Origin: Halarsenatibacter silvermanii
GTDB taxonomy: Bacteria; Bacillota; Halanaerobiia; Halanaerobiales; Halarsenatibacteraceae
Assembly (NCBI RefSeq): GCF_900103135.1
Contig: NZ_FNGO01000001.1
Location: 62,001 to 126,000, forward strand
Direction of reading: 5' to 3'
DNA length: 64,000 nucleotides
The position numbers were made by a program, and so were the translations under genes. This document shows positions 8,743 through 17,379 of this stretch, in pieces. The notes under the pieces are model-generated. The model did not search any database and had not been told where the DNA came from. It saw only the letters and a list, made by a program, of their open reading frames with translations. The first letter of the stretch is position 1; each line of letters starts with the position of its first letter.

Positions 8743-8771
8743 TTGGACATAGGGGGAAAATGAGTTATAAT
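8743..8771 (+). promoter_or_regulatory. Sigma-A-type promoter for fructose-bisphosphate aldolase
   Basis: TTGGAC and a perfect TATAAT are separated by 17 bp, about 60 bp before the aldolase start. The transcription start would fall near 8779. The rest of the 289-bp gap between the divergent genes holds no other element I can support. Confidence 0.8.
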
Positions 8772-8833
8772 AATATTAAGCTGGCACAAATGATTATGGA
8801 TACAATTATAAGCTGGCAGAGGAGGCATAAAAC

Positions 8834-9892
8834 ATGCTCGATTATGAAGGAATTGCTGAACTTTTGGGAGAAGAGGCTGAATTTCTGCTCGAACACGAGA
8901 GTACGACCTATCCCGGAGAAAAATTGGTGGAGCCAGGACCGGATGTGGTGGACAGAGTTTTCGCCCGCACAGATCGCTCGCCTCAGGTATTGAGAAATCT
9001 GCAGAGCATCATCGATCACGGCCGCCTGGGCGGCAGCGGCTATATCTCTATTCTGCCTGTCGACCAGGGTATAGAGCATTCGGCCGGCGCCTCTTTCGCC
9101 CCCAACCCTGATTATTTCGATCCCGAAAACATAGCCAGACTGGCCGTCGAAGGAGGCTGCAATGCCGTCGCCTCGACCCTGGGAGTTCTGGGCAGCGTTT
9201 CCCGACAGTATGCCCACAAAATTCCCTTTATTGTGAAATTAAATCACAACGAACTGCTCAGCTATCCCAAACGATATGATCAGATCTTCTTCTCAAGCGT
9301 GGAAAGAGCTTTCGAGCTGGGAGCTGCCGGTGTGGGGGCCACAATTTATTTCGGTTCTCCCGAAAGCAACCGTCAGATCCAGGAAGTAGCTGAAGCCTTC
9401 GAATATGCCCACGAACTGGGTCTGGTCACCGTACTTTGGGCCTATCTGCGCAACAGCGAATTCAAAACTGAGGAAGAGGATTATCACTCCGCTGCCGATC
9501 TAACCGGTCAGGCCAACCACCTGGCCTCGACACTTGAAGCCGACATCGTCAAGCAAAAACAGCCGGAGACGAACGATGGCTATCGCGAGCTCGATTTTGG
9601 CCGCACCGATGATCTTGTTTATGAAGAGCTGACCTCCGACCATCCCATCGATCTCACCCGCTATCAGGTGCTCAACTGCTATAACGGACGCATCGGCCTG
9701 ATCAACTCCGGCGGCGCTTCAGGTGAAAACGATCTTGAGCAGGTTGTCAGAACCGCTGTCATCAACAAACGAGCCGGCGGTATGGGACTTATAACCGGAC
9801 GCAAGGCCTTCCAGAAACCGATGGAAGAAGGTATAGAAATACTCAACAGCATCCAGGATGTCTATCTCTGCGATGAAATAGATCTGGCCTGA
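8834..9892 (+). CDS. fbaB: Class I fructose-bisphosphate aldolase (DhnA/FbaB type)
   Basis: Schiff-base aldolase cleaving fructose-1,6-bisphosphate to dihydroxyacetone phosphate and glyceraldehyde-3-phosphate. The 352-aa sequence has the DhnA-type signatures [42 protein letters not shown] (candidate Schiff-base Lys) and [25 protein letters not shown] (phosphate site). Preceded by AGAGGAGG and a strong promoter, followed by a strong terminator, so it is its own transcription unit. In a glycogen-storing organism it would work in either glycolysis or gluconeogenesis; bifunctional FBP aldolase/phosphatase is a different family and does not match. Confidence 0.92.
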   Translation: MLDYEGIAELLGEEAEFLLEHESTTYPGEKLVEPGPDVVDRVFARTDRSPQVLRNLQSIIDHGRLGGSGYISILPVDQGIEHSAGASFAPNPDYFDPENIARLAVEGGCNAVASTLGVLGSVSRQYAHKIPFIVKLNHNELLSYPKRYDQIFFSSVERAFELGAAGVGATIYFGSPESNRQIQEVAEAFEYAHELGLVTVLWAYLRNSEFKTEEEDYHSAADLTGQANHLASTLEADIVKQKQPETNDGYRELDFGRTDDLVYEELTSDHPIDLTRYQVLNCYNGRIGLINSGGASGENDLEQVVRTAVINKRAGGMGLITGRKAFQKPMEEGIEILNSIQDVYLCDEIDLA

Positions 9893-9950
9893 TCGGCGGT
9901 CGGATTTTCATAGATGAGTAAAAAGCTTCTTTGATGCTCCAGCTGGATTT

Positions 9951-9990
9951 CCGGCCGGCAGCGAGCGCTGCCGGCCGGTTATTAGTTTTT
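9951..9990 (+). terminator. Rho-independent terminator after aldolase
   Basis: Perfect 12-bp stem CCGGCCGGCAGC / GCTGCCGGCCGG with a GAGC tetraloop, followed by TTATTAGTTTTT. Confidence 0.92.
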
Positions 9991-10115
9991 ATTTTTCTCG
10001 CGAAGATCACGAGCCAAAAAATAAATGATAATAATAGCTGGAAGATCCAAAATACCAGGACTGCAAACCCCTATCGGGAGATGATACCATCACAAAAAAT
10101 ACCGCCGAGGTAAAA

Positions 10116-10868
10116 ATACCCCGGCCTCTTTACAGGGCCAGGATCATTGAGAGACCGAATCGCTTTGTACTCGACTGCAGATGCTGTTTTACCGAAAAAA
10201 AGCGCAAAATCTATCTGGCCGATCCGGGAAGGCTGCCGGAGATAGCCGTTCCCGACCGCATGATATACTACCATCCGGCCGAAAAATCGGATAGAAAAAC
10301 AGAGGGCACGGCCGTGCTGGCCGCTGTTGGCGATACTCTGGTCTCGATCAATTCTCATCGGGCCAATCGCGTGGCCGAACTGGGCCTCAGAACGGGTGCT
10401 TTCAGCCAGCTCGAAGAATGGCAGCTGCAGAAGAGCGAGTTCAGCTGGGGCAGCTCTCGTTTTGATTTCCTGCTGAAAAGAAAGGAGATGATAAAAGAAG
10501 TTGAAAAAGATGATGAGAATCAAAAAGAAAAAGGTGAAAACCGGCTTCTGCTCGAGGTTAAAAGCGTCACCTGGGTGCGAGAGGAGATCGCCTGCTTTCC
10601 CGATGCAGTGACCAGCCGGGGACGGCGTCATGTGGAGGAGCTGATCAGATGGCAGCAGGAGACCGGGGGCAGAGCCATGGTTCTCTTTCTTCTGGGCAGG
10701 AATGATGCTGCCAGCTTCCGGCCCTGCCGGGAGATAGATCCTGACTTCGCCGACAGCCTGAAGTCAGCTCGGGATGCAGGCGTGATCATCTCCGCCTACA
10801 GATCCCGGGTCAGCTTAAGCGGCATCAGGCCGGGTGAAAAGCTGCCCGTAAACTGGCAACAGGAGTGA
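10116..10868 (+). CDS. sfsA: SfsA family protein, probable AUA start
   Basis: SfsA (sugar fermentation stimulation protein) homologue, about 250 aa, a nuclease-fold DNA-binding family. The first ATG in this frame lies inside the protein (DRMIYYHPA), well after clearly homologous residues YRARIIERPNRFVLDC and ADPGRLPE. Between the previous in-frame stop and that ATG there is no ATG, GTG or TTG. GAGG followed by TAAAA then ATA CCC CGG gives ideal spacing for initiation at ATA, used here as start. Downstream motifs are EVKSVTWV, FPDAVTSRGRRHVEEL and GRAMVLFLL, typical of SfsA. A sequencing error just upstream is the main alternative. An acidic/lysine-rich insert (KEMIKEVEKDDENQKEK) is unusual. 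Confidence 0.8.
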   Translation: MPRPLYRARIIERPNRFVLDCRCCFTEKKRKIYLADPGRLPEIAVPDRMIYYHPAEKSDRKTEGTAVLAAVGDTLVSINSHRANRVAELGLRTGAFSQLEEWQLQKSEFSWGSSRFDFLLKRKEMIKEVEKDDENQKEKGENRLLLEVKSVTWVREEIACFPDAVTSRGRRHVEELIRWQQETGGRAMVLFLLGRNDAASFRPCREIDPDFADSLKSARDAGVIISAYRSRVSLSGIRPGEKLPVNWQQE

Positions 10869-10877
10869 AAATATTGG

Positions 10878-11141
10878 CTGTAAGATATAAAGCGAAGTGA
10901 TACTCGAAATTTTTCGAAACTCAGGTTGAGCCCATGGCCAAATAATAGTGTCCCCGGCTCAGGATATGCCGGGCTGAGCGTGTGCTCAGGGACAAGCTTT
11001 TGCGAAGGGAGCGCAATTTTTGGACGAAAACTTCACTTAAACAGAGGAAAAATTTCATTGTGAACGAAGCTTTATATCTTACAGTAAAACTAAATGAGGT
11101 TTTTTACACACCTTTTAACCAGCTGAAGACAGGAAGATCCA
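10878..11141 (+). repeat. Dispersed intergenic repeat, copy B (longest; MITE-like with inverted ends)
   Basis: The reference copy. It has perfect 16-bp inverted repeats CTGTAAGATATAAAGC at 10878-10893 and 11069-11084, each continuing into similar inward sequence ending in AAATTTTTC, i.e. imperfect inverted ends of roughly 40 bp. A further 57 bp to the right, up to the pcm stop codon, also matches copy A. Central part matches copy C. No coding capacity. It fills the gap between convergent sfsA and pcm. Confidence 0.88.
10949..10994 (+). ncRNA. Conserved 46-nt three-way-junction core of the dispersed repeat (copy B)
   Basis: Sequence folds as an outer stem TGTCCC/GGGACA enclosing hairpin 1 CGGC-9 nt-GCCG and hairpin 2 TGAGC-GTGT-GCTCA. 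Copy C (27128-27173, opposite strand) has identical stems and length; hairpin 2 reads GGGA in the loop and hairpin 1 differs at one loop base. Whether it is transcribed is unknown; ncRNA is my inference from the stem conservation. Confidence 0.4.
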
Positions 11142-11819
11142 CTACTCTTTGCCCTCGAGAAGCGGGACGAATCTGACCGGATTTAGTTTCCGGGTATCAT
11201 AGCGCCCGCCTCCCGTGCGTTTGACCAATACCAGCTGCTGTTGAAATACTTTGCGGCTGATCGGAATTATCATGCGGCCGCCTATTGCCAGCTGTTTTTT
11301 TAAATGATCGGGGATTTTTCCGGCAGCCGCGCTGACTATGATACCATCGAAAGGGGATTTTTCCGACCAGCCCCGGGTTCCGTCTCCGTGCTTTATCTCC
11401 AGGTCATACCCCAGATCCTTGAGATTTTTTCTGCTCATCTCGACCAGCGAACTGCGGCGCTCCACCCCGTATACCTCTGCCGCTATCTCAGCCAGCAGGG
11501 CCAGCACATAACCGCAGCCGCTGCCGACCTCGAGCAACCTGTTATCGCCTTCCGGCTTTATCTTCTCCATCATATAGGCGACAATATATGGTTGACTTAT
11601 GGTCTGTTCCTCACCTATGGGCAGGGGGTGATCCCGATAGGCCTTATGCCGGTTTTTTTCGGGCACAAATTCATGGCGGGGGACCTGTCTGAAAGCTTCG
11701 AGAATTTTTCCATCATCTATGCCCCGTCTTTTTAGCTGGTTTTCGATCATCTCTTCCCGGGCCTGCCGATACTTTTCTCGCACTGATCTCGCCCCTTTCT
11801 GATAGTTATTCATCCACAT
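11142..11819 (-). CDS. pcm: Protein-L-isoaspartate O-methyltransferase
   Basis: SAM-dependent repair enzyme that methylates isoaspartyl residues in damaged proteins. Hallmarks are the N-terminal MIENQLKRRGI...FRQVPRHEFVP block, YRDHPLPIGEEQTISQPYIVAYM, the SAM-binding loop LLEVGSGCGYVLALLAE, and FDGIIVSAAAGKIPDHLKKQLAIGGRMIIPI. At 225 aa, normal length. Start is either the first ATG or the second two codons later; the ribosome binding site is weak. The stop codon abuts the end of repeat copy B. The ABC exporter gene lies directly upstream in the same direction and probably shares its transcript. Confidence 0.93.
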   Translation of the reverse strand: MWMNNYQKGARSVREKYRQAREEMIENQLKRRGIDDGKILEAFRQVPRHEFVPEKNRHKAYRDHPLPIGEEQTISQPYIVAYMMEKIKPEGDNRLLEVGSGCGYVLALLAEIAAEVYGVERRSSLVEMSRKNLKDLGYDLEIKHGDGTRGWSEKSPFDGIIVSAAAGKIPDHLKKQLAIGGRMIIPISRKVFQQQLVLVKRTGGGRYDTRKLNPVRFVPLLEGKE

Positions 11820-11845
11820 GATATTATTCTCAGAGCGAAACTCCT

Positions 11846-13657
11846 TCAGCTGAGGGAAGCAGTTTTCTCGGAGCCCTCCTCAAACTGCATCTCATAAAAT
11901 CTATAATAGTCCCCGCCCCGGGCAACCAGTTCCTTGTGACTGCCTCGCTCCTTGATGCGGCCGTCTTCGACAAAAAGTATCTCATCTGCATCTACTATAG
12001 TAGCCAGCCTGTGAGCAATAACAAAGGTTGTTCGGTGCTCGGTCAACCGCTCTATAGCCTCCTGTATCAATTTCTCGGTCTCGAGATCGACGGAGGAAGT
12101 GGCTTCGTCTAAAATCAAAATCTGCGGGTTTTTCAAAAATGCTCTGGCTATAGATACGCGCTGCCGCTGGCCGCCCGAAAGCCTGAGCCCTCTCTGTCCG
12201 ACCTGAGTATCATAACCTTCCGGTAGATCGTTGACTATAAAATTGTGAGCATTGGCAGCCCGGGCAGCTTCTATTATCTCATCTTCATCAGCCCCCGGTT
12301 TACCGTAGGCGATATTCTCGGCCACGCTGTCAGAAAATAGATAGTCATCCTGCATAACCATGGCGAAAGCACTTCTCAGCTCACGCACGGAAAAACCCCT
12401 GATATCGCTGCCGTCAATTCTGATCGAACCGGAGTCGAGCCCGTAAAGACGGGGCATCAGCCTGACTATCGTCGTTTTACCGGCGCCGCTGGGACCGACC
12501 AGAGCTATCGTCTGCCTGGGGTCAGCCGCAAAGGATACTCCTTTCAGAACCTGTTCTTCCTCCTCGTAACAAAAATTCACGTCTTCAAATTCGACTCTGC
12601 CTTCAAAGCTGGGCGGTTTGGGCACGCCGACAGATTCGCTTTCAATCTCCGGTGTTCTTTCCATATGCTTATAATAGCGCTCCATGCTGGCAAAAAAGCG
12701 GCTCAAATCCTCGGTCATGTGGACCATTCTCAAAATAGGAGCCCGGAACTGCTGAAGATAGGCATAAAAAGAGACGATAGTACCGACTGTGATCGTACCC
12801 AGCGCGGTGAGATACCCGCCAAAACCTAGCACAATCAGCACTCCCATGCTGTTTAAAAGCCGGGACCCGGGAAAGAGCAGACTGATATATTTTATGGCAT
12901 TGAGCCTTTTATCGGTATGCTCCTGAGTGGTCTCCTGGAATCTCTCCAGCTCTTCCCTCTCGCTTACGAAAGCTTTGATAACCTTGATGCCGGCCAGATT
13001 ATCCTCGAGCCTGTCGCTGATATCAGCTTTAGCTTCGCGGGTCTCGCGGAAAGCTTCGTGCATCCGCTGGATCAAAAGCCGCGAGAATATATAAAGAGCC
13101 GGAACAAAGATCAGGGTAACAAGCGTCAGGGAGACGCTCATATAGAGCATTATCAGCACGGTACCGCCGATGAGCACCAGCGAATTGATCACAGCTTCCG
13201 GGCCGTGATGTACGAACTCCTGCAGCTTGTTGAGGTCGTCAATTATCCGGGACATGAGTTCGCCGGTTTTCTTGCGATCATGAAAATTCATCGATAGACG
13301 CTGATAGTGCTGATAGAGATCATTGCGCATATCCCGCACGCTTTCCTGAGCTATGCGGTGGCCGTGATATATGGTGTGTTTTCGGACCAGCGCTCTGGCT
13401 ATGAATATGACCAGAGCGGCTCCCACCAGCATCCCCAGGCGGCCGAAATTCTGGTTCGGAATGGCTTCGTCGATAATTTCGCGCATTATCAGAGGCGGTA
13501 TCAGCAATAATACCGCAGCTACAATATGCAGAAACTGGACTTTGATAAAATCATTGCGGTAATTCTTCAGATGAATGCGATAAAATCTTCCCAGCATCTC
13601 TTTATAGGTATAATCATAATTTCCTTCATCACTGCTAGCGTCTTCACAAGCGGACAA
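11846..13657 (-). CDS. ABC transporter, fused membrane and ATPase domains (MsbA/multidrug exporter type)
   Basis: Half-transporter of 603 aa acting as a homodimer in the inner membrane, exporting a lipid or drug-like substrate that cannot be named from sequence. The N-terminal half has the membrane-spanning helices (first at about residues 45-60, VAAVLLLIPPLIMREIID), the C-terminal half has Walker A GPSGAGKTT, Q-loop MQDDYLF, signature LSGGQRQRVSIARA, Walker B ILILDEATSSVD and switch His IAHRLATI. Start is TTG, seven residues after which the frame is acidic and soluble; GGAGGGG lies 5 nt before it. The pcm gene follows by 27 bp. Confidence 0.92.
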   Translation of the reverse strand: MSACEDASSDEGNYDYTYKEMLGRFYRIHLKNYRNDFIKVQFLHIVAAVLLLIPPLIMREIIDEAIPNQNFGRLGMLVGAALVIFIARALVRKHTIYHGHRIAQESVRDMRNDLYQHYQRLSMNFHDRKKTGELMSRIIDDLNKLQEFVHHGPEAVINSLVLIGGTVLIMLYMSVSLTLVTLIFVPALYIFSRLLIQRMHEAFRETREAKADISDRLEDNLAGIKVIKAFVSEREELERFQETTQEHTDKRLNAIKYISLLFPGSRLLNSMGVLIVLGFGGYLTALGTITVGTIVSFYAYLQQFRAPILRMVHMTEDLSRFFASMERYYKHMERTPEIESESVGVPKPPSFEGRVEFEDVNFCYEEEEQVLKGVSFAADPRQTIALVGPSGAGKTTIVRLMPRLYGLDSGSIRIDGSDIRGFSVRELRSAFAMVMQDDYLFSDSVAENIAYGKPGADEDEIIEAARAANAHNFIVNDLPEGYDTQVGQRGLRLSGGQRQRVSIARAFLKNPQILILDEATSSVDLETEKLIQEAIERLTEHRTTFVIAHRLATIVDADEILFVEDGRIKERGSHKELVARGGDYYRFYEMQFEEGSEKTASLS

Positions 13658-13739
13658 ATATATCCCCTCCTAAAATACAGGAAAGTTTCAATCCTGCAGA
13701 ATTGCATTATACCATATCGACAGCATAACAACAAACAGA

Positions 13740-14909
13740 TCAGATCCCGAACTCATCAGGAGGAGCCTCGCTGAGCCCAAAGTTATGCAGAATTCCCTGC
13801 AGAATTCTTTCCGAGGCTCTCCCATCCCCATAGGGGTTGGGACGGGAGCGCACCTCGCGGTGAAATTCATCATCTTCCAGAAGCCGCCCGGCTGTCTTGA
13901 GTATACTCTCTTTATTTGTTCCTGCCTTCAGCACTGTGCCGGCCCTTATAGCCTCCGGCCTCTCGGTATTATCGCGCATCAGCACAACCGGAACATCCAG
14001 AGCCGGAGCCTCCTCCTGAATGCCTCCCGAATCTGTCAATGCCAGCCGCGCCCGGGACATAAGAGAGATAAAATGACTGTAAGCCAGCGGTTCGGTGAGG
14101 TGGACGTTTGCCTGATCTTTGAGCAGAGCCTCTGCCGGCTTCTGCACGCCCGGATTTAGATGCACGGGAAATACCACCTCAACCCGCTCATATCGAGCTG
14201 CCAGTTCCCGAACCCCGGCAAAAATTTTCTTCATCTTCCCGCCAAAATTTTCGCGCCTGTGGGCGGTCAGCATGACGAGATCGATCTCATCCGCCGCGGC
14301 CTTATTCTTCAACAACTGCAGCCGGGGAGGGAGTTCAGGATCCAGGCCGGCTATCCTCTGCACGGCATCTATCACGGTATTACCCGTGACCAAAATCCTT
14401 TCCTCTTCGATGCCTTCGGCCCGCAGATTATCGCGGCTGGCGGAGGTAGGAGCGAAATGCAGCTCGGCCAGAGCGTCCGTCAGCTGACGATTCATCTCCT
14501 CGGGAAAGGGAGAATAACGATCGTATGAGCGCAGCCCCGCCTCCACATGCCCCACCGCAATCTGCTGATGGTAGGCGGCCAGCGAGGCAGCCAGGGTTGT
14601 GGCGGTGTCGCCGTGAACAAGAACCAGCCCGGGATCATGTTCGGCCAGCACCCCGCGCAGGCCCGCGAGCACCCGGGCGGTCAGATCGCTCAGATGCTGA
14701 TCTTCTTCCATCAATTCCAGATCTATATCGGGTGTGAGCTCGAAACTGACCAGCATCTGGTCAAGAAGCTCCCGCTGCTGCCCGGTGACCGTGAGAGTGT
14801 GATCGAGTCGGGAGCTGGATTCTATCTTCTCTATCACCGGCGCCAGTTTGACCGCCTCGGGCCTGGTGCCAAAGATGGACATAACCTTAAACTTTTTTCG
14901 AGCTGTCAC
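13740..14909 (-). CDS. wecB: UDP-N-acetylglucosamine 2-epimerase (non-hydrolysing)
   Basis: Interconverts UDP-GlcNAc and UDP-ManNAc for cell-surface polysaccharide. Signature sequences are IFGTRPEAVKLAPVI at the N-terminus, LVHGDTATTLAASLAAYHQQIAVGHVEAGLRS, PEEMNRQLTDALAELHFAPT, TAHRRENFG and LTDSGGIQEEAPALDVPVVLMRDNTERPEA. 389 aa is the family's normal length. GTG start behind AAAGGAGG. No other envelope-polysaccharide genes are adjacent, so it may be a housekeeping copy. It is divergent from rtcB across a 120-bp gap. Confidence 0.94.
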   Translation of the reverse strand: MTARKKFKVMSIFGTRPEAVKLAPVIEKIESSSRLDHTLTVTGQQRELLDQMLVSFELTPDIDLELMEEDQHLSDLTARVLAGLRGVLAEHDPGLVLVHGDTATTLAASLAAYHQQIAVGHVEAGLRSYDRYSPFPEEMNRQLTDALAELHFAPTSASRDNLRAEGIEEERILVTGNTVIDAVQRIAGLDPELPPRLQLLKNKAAADEIDLVMLTAHRRENFGGKMKKIFAGVRELAARYERVEVVFPVHLNPGVQKPAEALLKDQANVHLTEPLAYSHFISLMSRARLALTDSGGIQEEAPALDVPVVLMRDNTERPEAIRAGTVLKAGTNKESILKTAGRLLEDDEFHREVRSRPNPYGDGRASERILQGILHNFGLSEAPPDEFGI

Positions 14910-15029
14910 CTCGCCGCCTCCTTTCTGAGGTATCCTCCCTGCCCTGCCAAAACCGGTCTGGCCCTGAGCGGGAGTTCATGATAAAATTAAAGTGCCGAGG
15001 AGAGGACAAAAATTAAGGGGGTAAAATCC

Positions 15030-16367
15030 ATGGGTATTTTTTATAATTTTCCAGCCGAAAAAGACATGCAGTGCGATGTTAAGCTCTTTGCCTCCGAAAA
15101 AATATATGATGAGATAGAGGACACAGCCCTCAATCAGCTTTTAAGCGCAGCCACCCTGCCGGGAGTTACAGCAGTGGTGGGCATGCCCGATCTTCATCAG
15201 GGTTATGGGCTCCCCATAGGCGGAGTTATGGCCTGTTCAACGGACGGGCCGGTTTCCCCGGGAGCTGTCGGTTTCGACATAAACTGCGGTGTGAGGCTTA
15301 TAAGAACCGGCATGCAGGCAGATGAAATCGAAGGAAGACGCCAGGAAATCCTGCGGATGCTGTCCGGAACGGTGCCTGCCGGATTGGGAGAGGGCTCAAG
15401 CTTAAATTTTTCGCGCTCCGAATTCAGAGAGGTACTCGCTTACGGCGTATCCGCGCTTCCCGGGCTGGGTCTGGCTCCTGCTGACGCCGGTCAAAACTGC
15501 GAGAACGAGGGTTTTATGGCCGGAGCCGATCCCGATTCAGTCCCCGGCAAAGCCGTAAACCGGGGAATCGACCAGCTGAACAGTCTGGGCTCCGGCAATC
15601 ATTTCGTCGAGCTGCAGGTTGTTGCTTCCACCGACGATAACCTGCCTCTGAACGAGGGCGAGCTGGTCATCATGCTGCACACAGGTTCCCGGGGGCTGGG
15701 CCACGAAGTCTGTAAAAATTACTCCCAGCAGGCCAAGGATAAAGCTCATAAATACAACCTGAAATTTCCCCGCAAGAATCTCGCCTATTTTCCGGGGCAG
15801 AGTTCGGAAGCTGAACATTATCTCAAGGCTATGAGGTGTGCGGCCAATTTCGCCTATGCCAATCGGGAACTGCTCATGCGCAATCTGGAGGAGACCTGGC
15901 GCGAATACTTTCCTCACAGCCGCCTGGAATTGTTTTACGATCACGCTCACAATATCGCCCGTCGGGAGACTCATGTGATCGAAGGGGAGGAGCGTGAGGT
16001 TTTGATCCACCGCAAGGGAGCAACTCACCTGCCACCCGATGGTATAGCGCTCATCCCGGGATCGATGGGCACTGCCAGTTATGTGGGGCTCTCGATGAAC
16101 AGCGAACAGACCGGGCTTTCGCTGGAGTCGGTAGCCCACGGGGCCGGCCGCAAAATGAGCCGCACCCAGGCCAAAAAGACAATCTCCTATGACCGGCACC
16201 GCCAGAGCATGGGCGAGGTCAAAAGCACCTCCTCCAGCGGCGAAAATATACTCGATGAATCGCCTCTGGCCTATAAGGAAATAAGCGATGTTATATCCTC
16301 ATTAACCCGCAGCAATCTGGCCTATCCGGCCGCCCGACTCAAACCGCTGGTCGTTTTAAAAGGATGA
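15030..16367 (+). CDS. rtcB: RNA-splicing ligase RtcB
   Basis: GTP- and Mn-dependent ligase joining 2',3'-cyclic phosphate or 3'-phosphate RNA ends to 5'-OH ends. Motifs: MPDLHQGYGLPIGGVMA, VGFDINCGVRL (metal Cys), LGSGNHFVELQ (metal His), HTGSRGLGHEV (metal His), YDHAHNIARRE, IPGSMGTASYVG and SVAHGAGRKMSR (guanylylated His). 445 aa, close to usual. Start is ATG with AAGGGGG before it. No archease or RtcA/RtcR partner is beside it. A hairpin shared with the encapsulin operon ends the region. Confidence 0.95.
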   Translation: MGIFYNFPAEKDMQCDVKLFASEKIYDEIEDTALNQLLSAATLPGVTAVVGMPDLHQGYGLPIGGVMACSTDGPVSPGAVGFDINCGVRLIRTGMQADEIEGRRQEILRMLSGTVPAGLGEGSSLNFSRSEFREVLAYGVSALPGLGLAPADAGQNCENEGFMAGADPDSVPGKAVNRGIDQLNSLGSGNHFVELQVVASTDDNLPLNEGELVIMLHTGSRGLGHEVCKNYSQQAKDKAHKYNLKFPRKNLAYFPGQSSEAEHYLKAMRCAANFAYANRELLMRNLEETWREYFPHSRLELFYDHAHNIARRETHVIEGEEREVLIHRKGATHLPPDGIALIPGSMGTASYVGLSMNSEQTGLSLESVAHGAGRKMSRTQAKKTISYDRHRQSMGEVKSTSSSGENILDESPLAYKEISDVISSLTRSNLAYPAARLKPLVVLKG

Positions 16368-16379
16368 ATGCTGCACCAG

Positions 16380-16428
16380 ACATAAAGCTCCATTCTCAAT
16401 AAAATTTTTCCTCCGCATAAACTATAAT
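16380..16428 (-). repeat. Degenerate dispersed repeat, copy D
   Basis: ATAAAGCTCCATTCTCAATA followed by AAATTTTTCCTCCGCATAAACTA aligns with ATAAAGCTTCGTTCACAATG plus AAATTTTTC of copies A/B and the CCCCGGCATAAGTTTAG of copy C. Roughly four of five bases match over the first 29. It lies between convergent rtcB and the encapsulin gene. Confidence 0.55.
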
Positions 16429-16510
16429 AACATCTTTTCCGGTCTCTGAATAGAGCTGATCAGGAGGGAAAATAGCTGCAGAAGTTAAAATCACAGCAAA
16501 AATCGCAAAA

Positions 16511-16538
16511 ATCCGGCGGGCTTTAAAACCCGCCGGAT
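16511..16538 (-). terminator. Bidirectional terminator between encapsulin operon and rtcB
   Basis: Perfect 10-bp stem ATCCGGCGGG / CCCGCCGGAT with an 8-nt loop. Read leftward it is followed by TTTTGCGATTTTTGC, the better tail, so it mainly serves the encapsulin operon; read rightward the tail is GTTAATTTT. Confidence 0.85.
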
Positions 16539-16582
16539 GTTAATTTTGACCTGCAGCTGTAAAAAACCGATCAGACCGGCTG

Positions 16583-17365
16583 TTATTCGAGAACTATCGC
16601 AGCCTCCGGTGCATAAACGTTGAAGGTGAATGTCTCAAACAGGAAGAGATCTAACTCTTCCGCGCTGCTGTCGCGATAGCCCAGCGAGAGATCCTGACCC
16701 AGCACCAGTTCGAAGTCATCGCCTGCTGCCAGCAGGACTCCGCGATCATCGAGCTCGGGAGCATAGATGATTTCGGAACCGACCAGATCCTCAACTTTGC
16801 GATAAAGCGGATAACCGGAACCTTCCAGTTCGTTCAGCAGCTGATAGAGTCTATCACCCAGCACCAGTCTGTAAGGTCCGGGAACATTTTCCAGATCCAG
16901 GGTGCGTCGCGCTTCCCAGATAGCGGATAAAAATGCACTTCTATCCTCTTCTACCTCGATAGCATCATGTTCGGAAGAAGGCAGAATTCCTTCTATCTCA
17001 GCTTCAGCCATACCTTCGAAAATAGCTTCGTTTTCAAGCCGGGCTGCTTCTGCTGCAGCTTCCCGTACCGGATCTACTTCAGCGTCCTCGGCACCGCGCA
17101 GGAAAGCCTCTATTTCAGCTCTGTCCACGGTTAACGGGATTTCCATCTCTATCATGGGGCATGATTCTCTGCAGCTAAACACACCGGTGAGTTCTTCCCG
17201 GCGGCCGGTATTGACAGCAGCCTTTTCCAGTCCGTGAGGACCGGAAACCTCGACTACTTTGCGTCCTTTCAATCTATTTTCCAGAACTTCCAGGGCTTCT
17301 TCGTCCAGAAGCTCCCAGGCTTCTTCCGGAATTGGCGCCAGATCTCTGTTCAAAATATCTCCCAT
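16583..17365 (-). CDS. enc: Encapsulin shell protein (HK97 fold, family 1)
   Basis: Shell protomer of a protein nanocompartment. Start MGDILNRDLAPIPEEAWELLDEEA is the family-1 encapsulin N-terminal arm that docks cargo peptides; LKGRKVVEVSGPHGLEKAAVNTGR, ARRTLDLENVPGPYRLVLG and YQLLNELEGSGYPLYRKVEDLVG follow, then a hydrophobic C-terminal ETFTFNVYAPEAAIVL. 260 aa, usual length. ATG behind AAGGAGGAGA. The gene just upstream, 14 bp away, encodes an encapsulated ferritin with a targeting tail, so this is an iron-storage or iron-detoxifying compartment. Extremely acidic compared with mesophilic homologues. Confidence 0.95.
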   Translation of the reverse strand: MGDILNRDLAPIPEEAWELLDEEALEVLENRLKGRKVVEVSGPHGLEKAAVNTGRREELTGVFSCRESCPMIEMEIPLTVDRAEIEAFLRGAEDAEVDPVREAAAEAARLENEAIFEGMAEAEIEGILPSSEHDAIEVEEDRSAFLSAIWEARRTLDLENVPGPYRLVLGDRLYQLLNELEGSGYPLYRKVEDLVGSEIIYAPELDDRGVLLAAGDDFELVLGQDLSLGYRDSSAEELDLFLFETFTFNVYAPEAAIVLE

Positions 17366-17379
17366 TTTTTATCTCCTCC

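Noticed and set aside
10081-10113. Short ATG frame MIPSQKIPPR just before sfsA, as a frameshifted true start
   Set aside because: It ends in TAA before the SfsA homology and needs an indel to join. The GAGG-TAAAA-ATA start explains the sequence without one, though a sequencing error is not excluded.
9931-10113. Open frame between the aldolase terminator and sfsA
   Set aside because: It runs through the terminator hairpin, has low-complexity composition and no ribosome binding site.
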